DNA from: Alkalilacustris brevis
GTDB lineage: Bacteria; Pseudomonadota; Alphaproteobacteria; Rhodobacterales; Rhodobacteraceae
NCBI RefSeq assembly: GCF_003350345.1
Contig: NZ_QNVJ01000085.1
Location: forward strand, 1 to 64,000
Length of the DNA stretch: 64,000 nucleotides
Direction: 5' to 3'
The notes beneath the pieces are model-generated. The model was not told the origin of the DNA, did no database searches, and worked only from the letters and a program-made list of their open reading frames with translations. Shown here piece by piece: positions 61,353 through 64,000 of the stretch (position 1 is the stretch's first letter; each line of letters starts with the position of its first letter). The translations under genes were made by a program, and so were the position numbers.

Positions 61353-62969
61353 CTACGCCAGAAACATTTCATCATCGAACCAGGGCTCATCGGTGATGAA
61401 CTTGACCTCGCCTGCGGCGCAGCGCGCCACGGCCATTGCAGTTGCGACAGCCCCATCGATCTTGTTGCCGCTCTTGCCCTTGTGGAAACTGCGGTTGCCC
61501 GCCTGATCGACGTGCAGCTGCACGTTCTCGAAGTTCCAGCGCAGCACCGGATGGCCGCCGTGCCGAAACCGCCGGCCAAGAATGGCCCGTTCCAGCTCCT
61601 TGACCGCCGGCGCCATCGAGACCCAGCCCTGCCGGAACTCGACCACGGGCAGCCCGTCATCGTTGAGGTTGCCCATCATGTGCCGGCCATAGGTCGGATC
61701 GAAGGCGATCTCGCGCACATTGAAGCGGGCGCAGAGTTCGCGCACATGATCCTCGACCGCGCGAAGATCCACGGTGTTGCCCGGGGTCGGGATGATGAAC
61801 CCCTGCTTTGCCCATTCGACGTAATCGACGCCGTGCCGGTCCCCGCGATCGCGCAGGTTGTCTTCGGGACAGAAGAACCAGGCCCAGACCTGATAGCCAT
61901 CGTCGCCATCTTCCCAGGCGGCAACCACGCATGTCAGGTCTTCATTCTTCGACAGGTCCACGCCCAGCCAGCAGGGCGCCTGCACCATGTCCAGCTCTTC
62001 CAGATCAACCGCATGCGCGCCCGCGTCATAGACGTGCATCTCGACAAAGGGGCTGGTCGACTGGTCAAGCCAGCGGTTGAGGTTGAACTGCATGAAACTG
62101 TCGCGTTCGAAGGGCGAGTGCTCGGCCTTGCGGGCCTTGTCGCGAAAGCCCGCGATGTCAGGATATCCATGCTTGAGCCCGGGATTGACCGCGTGCCAGA
62201 GCGCTTCATCGGTCCAGTCGTCTTCGGGCTCGGCCATGAAGATCACCGGCAGGGTGGCGGGGTCATCGATCTCGCCCTTCTGCACCCGGATCGCGTATTC
62301 AACGGTTTTCCAGGCGAGGTTCTCCTGCCCGCGCCCGGACGTGCTGGCGACGATCATCAGCGTGCCAGGCACCTTCACAAGCGCCGAGTCCAGCGCTTCC
62401 CATTGCCGCATTCCCGCAGCCCCATGCCAGGCGTGCAGCTCGTCGGCGATCACCACATTCGGGGTCTTGCCGTGCTGAACCTTGCCGTCACTTGCAACAG
62501 CGATGTAGCGGTTGCGCTCGGCATTGAAGGCGATCTTGCTGACATACTCGCGCACCGTCAGGTGCTTGGAGAGGCGCTTGTCATTGTCGATGATCAGGGC
62601 GGTTTCGTTGAACAGTTCCATCGCCTGCTCACGCGCCGAAGCCGCCGAGACGATCAGGCCGCCCGGCTCACGTTCCGGCCCCATCAGGTGCAGCAGATTC
62701 AGGGCAGCACAGAGCGAGGTCTTGCGATTGCCACGGGGCAGCAGCAGCACCACGCGGCGCACCACGCGGCTGCCGTCCTCGTGGCGCGGGCCATAGATGC
62801 GGCGCACGATCCGCTCCTGCCACGGGTCAAGCTGGAACGGGCTGCCCGGCGCCGGGTTCTTGGGGTGGCGCAGGCGGCGCAGCCAGGTAACTGCCTTCTC
62901 ACCCCGGCCCAGCGGATCGGGAATGTCGCTGCCGTCCTCAAGCCAGGAGGGAATCATCATCGCCATCAT
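61353..62969 (-). CDS. Phage terminase large subunit
   Basis: A 538-residue packaging motor. The ATPase Walker A variant is LLLPRGNRKTS (residues 75-85) and Walker B VVIADELHAW (172-181). Nuclease-domain acidic blocks are LGVDLSKNEDLT (near 339), FDPTYGRHMMGN and KIDGAVATAMAVARCA at the C-terminus. The ATG at 62960, 8 bases after AGGGA, is an equally good start; the overlap with the small-subunit gene is 23 or 32 bases. It lies directly between small terminase and tape measure, with no portal or capsid genes between. Confidence 0.93.
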   Translation of the reverse strand: MMAMMIPSWLEDGSDIPDPLGRGEKAVTWLRRLRHPKNPAPGSPFQLDPWQERIVRRIYGPRHEDGSRVVRRVVLLLPRGNRKTSLCAALNLLHLMGPEREPGGLIVSAASAREQAMELFNETALIIDNDKRLSKHLTVREYVSKIAFNAERNRYIAVASDGKVQHGKTPNVVIADELHAWHGAAGMRQWEALDSALVKVPGTLMIVASTSGRGQENLAWKTVEYAIRVQKGEIDDPATLPVIFMAEPEDDWTDEALWHAVNPGLKHGYPDIAGFRDKARKAEHSPFERDSFMQFNLNRWLDQSTSPFVEMHVYDAGAHAVDLEELDMVQAPCWLGVDLSKNEDLTCVVAAWEDGDDGYQVWAWFFCPEDNLRDRGDRHGVDYVEWAKQGFIIPTPGNTVDLRAVEDHVRELCARFNVREIAFDPTYGRHMMGNLNDDGLPVVEFRQGWVSMAPAVKELERAILGRRFRHGGHPVLRWNFENVQLHVDQAGNRSFHKGKSGNKIDGAVATAMAVARCAAGEVKFITDEPWFDDEMFLA

Positions 62970-63306
62970 CCCTGATTGAAGGCCGCGACCGCGAAACCGG
63001 GGTCAGCCCCAGCTCGGCCGCCAGCTGTCGCGCGGTGGTGGTGGCCTTGTCCTGCATGCGAAACAGTGCCGGATCGATCGCGTCGGCGGCCTGTATCGCT
63101 CGCTCGACCTCGCGCACGCGCCCGATCGCGACACAGTAATTCTCGACGCTGCCCAGATCGGCACGGGTCAGGATGCGCCGCTTCACAAGCGCGGGCATCA
63201 CCCGGCGCCATTCCGCCCGGGCATCCTTGGACAGCCAGCCCGGCGCCTGGGGCACGCGGTCCACTGCGTCATTGTCGATGACAAGCTGAGGCTTGGTGCC
63301 CTTCAT
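62938..63306 (-). CDS. Phage terminase small subunit, P27 family
   Basis: A 122-residue protein of the P27/HK97-type small terminase family: PGWLSKDARAEWRRVMPALV, RADLGSVENYCVAIGRVREV and a C-terminal ATTTARQLAAELGLTPVSRS, the usual endings. It recognises phage DNA and activates the large subunit. It overlaps both neighbours: the head-closure gene before (ATGA) and the large subunit after. Confidence 0.9.
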   Translation of the reverse strand: MKGTKPQLVIDNDAVDRVPQAPGWLSKDARAEWRRVMPALVKRRILTRADLGSVENYCVAIGRVREVERAIQAADAIDPALFRMQDKATTTARQLAAELGLTPVSRSRPSIRDDGDDDSLLA

Positions 63307-63626
63307 TCCGCCCCCTCATGCGTGACCGTCCGGATTTCCAGCCCGTGCTCATGGCCCAGCACCGCAACCTCGCGGATATTGTGGGCCTCGCCACGCCAGA
63401 CGATCCGGTCATCATTGCCGACGCCCGCCAGGAAGCGGGTGCGAAAGATCACGACGCGCTCGTCACTGGCGCCCTGCGAACGGATGAACTCTTCGGTCGA
63501 TTGCTGCACCACCTCGGCGCGCAGGGTCGCCAGCTCCGCCCAGTCGAATGATGGCGTGCCCGCGGCGTCCACGGTCTCCGTGGCCCGTTGAACGGTGATC
63601 TTGTGGCGCAGCCTGCCCGACCTCAT
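63303..63626 (-). CDS. Phage head closure / head-tail adaptor protein
   Basis: A 107-residue protein of the SPP1 gp16-like head-tail joining family: MRSGRLRHKITVQRATETVD, then WAELATLRAEVVQQSTEEF and the late IVWRGEAHNIREVAVLG with H-x-(8)-E. It closes the capsid connector. It overlaps neighbours on both sides by 4 bases. In standard siphovirus maps it comes after terminase, portal and capsid, but here it precedes terminase. Confidence 0.88.
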   Translation of the reverse strand: MRSGRLRHKITVQRATETVDAAGTPSFDWAELATLRAEVVQQSTEEFIRSQGASDERVVIFRTRFLAGVGNDDRIVWRGEAHNIREVAVLGHEHGLEIRTVTHEGAE

Positions 63627-64000
63627 TGCGGCACCTCCAGCACCAGCGCTTCCACCGTCACGATGGCATGGCTGGTTTCGCCGTCAGGATCGCGCACCGT
63701 GCGGATGCCAGAGACAAAGCAATCAATGCAGTGCAGGCCGGCGCCGAGGTCCGGGCGCTTCCACTGGATCACCTGCCGGATATTGCCCGCGATCTCGTTT
63801 GCCCCGGCCAGCGAAGGTTCCTTCTTCCACACATGGATTGTATGCCAGACACGGGTGCGGCGGCGCGCGATGCTTTCGCCGTCATCCACCGCCTGCGCCT
63901 CGCCGATGATGATGGAAGGCGTCGGTGCCGGGCGCTGGTTGCGGTCAAGGATCGAGCCGGGCGGCACATCGTCAGTGATCACCGAAGACGCCACAAGCCG
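63623..64000 (-). CDS. DUF3168-type tail completion protein, partial
   Basis: The frame is open to the window edge, so the 5' end is missing (the first usable GTG is at 63994). The visible ~125 residues match DUF3168 (tail completion, gp17-like): PPGSILDRNQRPAPTPSIII, then TRVWHTIHVWKKEPSLAGAN and SHAIVTVEALVLEVPQ. It overlaps the head-closure gene by 4 bases. Normally DUF3168 genes follow head closure in transcription; here it precedes it. Confidence 0.8.
   Translation of the reverse strand, partial: RLVASSVITDDVPPGSILDRNQRPAPTPSIIIGEAQAVDDGESIARRRTRVWHTIHVWKKEPSLAGANEIAGNIRQVIQWKRPDLGAGLHCIDCFVSGIRTVRDPDGETSHAIVTVEALVLEVPQ

Noticed and set aside
58486-64000. Gene transfer agent cluster
   Set aside because: GTA clusters of Rhodobacterales have terminase, portal, protease, capsid, then tail genes in fixed order. 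The order here differs, and the small terminase is of P27 type.

Overview
The window is a GC-rich chromosomal segment of an alphaproteobacterium, most likely a member of Rhodobacteraceae (Rhodobacterales). The evidence is the complex I operon studded with extra small genes of the kind described as URFs in the Paracoccus nqo cluster, proteins resembling DUF5333 and DUF5337, a Hint_2-type protein, a monomeric isocitrate dehydrogenase, and family choices and codon use throughout. It ends in an incomplete prophage-like module beside a tRNA-Ser gene. No rRNA, CRISPR array, insertion sequence or integrase was seen.

Layout. 1-3.3 kb, minus strand: a three-gene cluster (circularly permuted ATP-grasp, alpha-E protein, transglutaminase-like protein). 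3.6-6.3 kb: the Tat protein-export genes tatA-tatB-tatC, coupled to a DUF815-type ATPase. 6.5-10 kb: a divergent short-chain dehydrogenase, a tandem universal stress protein, a Hint-domain protein and an OsmC-type peroxidase. 10.6-12.2 kb, plus strand: a DEAD-box RNA helicase behind a hairpin-rich 624-base gap, converging on and overlapping an RNase J gene. 12.2-33.2 kb, minus strand: a very long apparent operon reading nuoA-B-C, sulfotransferase, nuoD, small exported protein, nuoE, HhH-like membrane protein, DUF5337-like, nuoF, DUF5333-like, nuoG, lipoprotein, nuoH-I-J-K-L-M-N, birA, coaX, rnj. All 14 subunits of NADH:quinone oxidoreductase are present and intact. 33.3-43.7 kb: phosphoglycolate phosphatase, glmS, a lipoprotein, moaA, an LpxL-type acyltransferase, an isolated fliG, purB, an AT-richer probably acquired gene, and a DUF1223 thioredoxin-like secreted protein. 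43.9-55.2 kb, central carbon metabolism: aconitase, monomeric NADP-isocitrate dehydrogenase, a 2-hydroxyacid dehydrogenase, and a zwf-pgl-pgi operon feeding the pentose phosphate and Entner-Doudoroff routes. 55.4-56.6 kb: a cation diffusion facilitator.

56.9-64 kb: tRNA-Ser(GGA), a small divergent control region with an XRE repressor-like gene and a candidate operator, then a minus-strand phage structural block (DUF3168-type tail protein cut by the window edge, head closure, small and large terminase, tape measure, a tail-chaperone-like protein). The order of this block is unlike standard siphovirus morphogenesis maps.

The best leads for something undescribed are the PAPS-type sulfotransferase embedded between nuoC and nuoD, the C-terminal domain shared by the extended NuoE and a neighbouring membrane protein, the shuffled phage block, and a short element found 3' of four unrelated genes. 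Start sites were chosen from ribosome-binding sites, overlaps and family lengths. All family assignments come from reading motifs; no database search was run.
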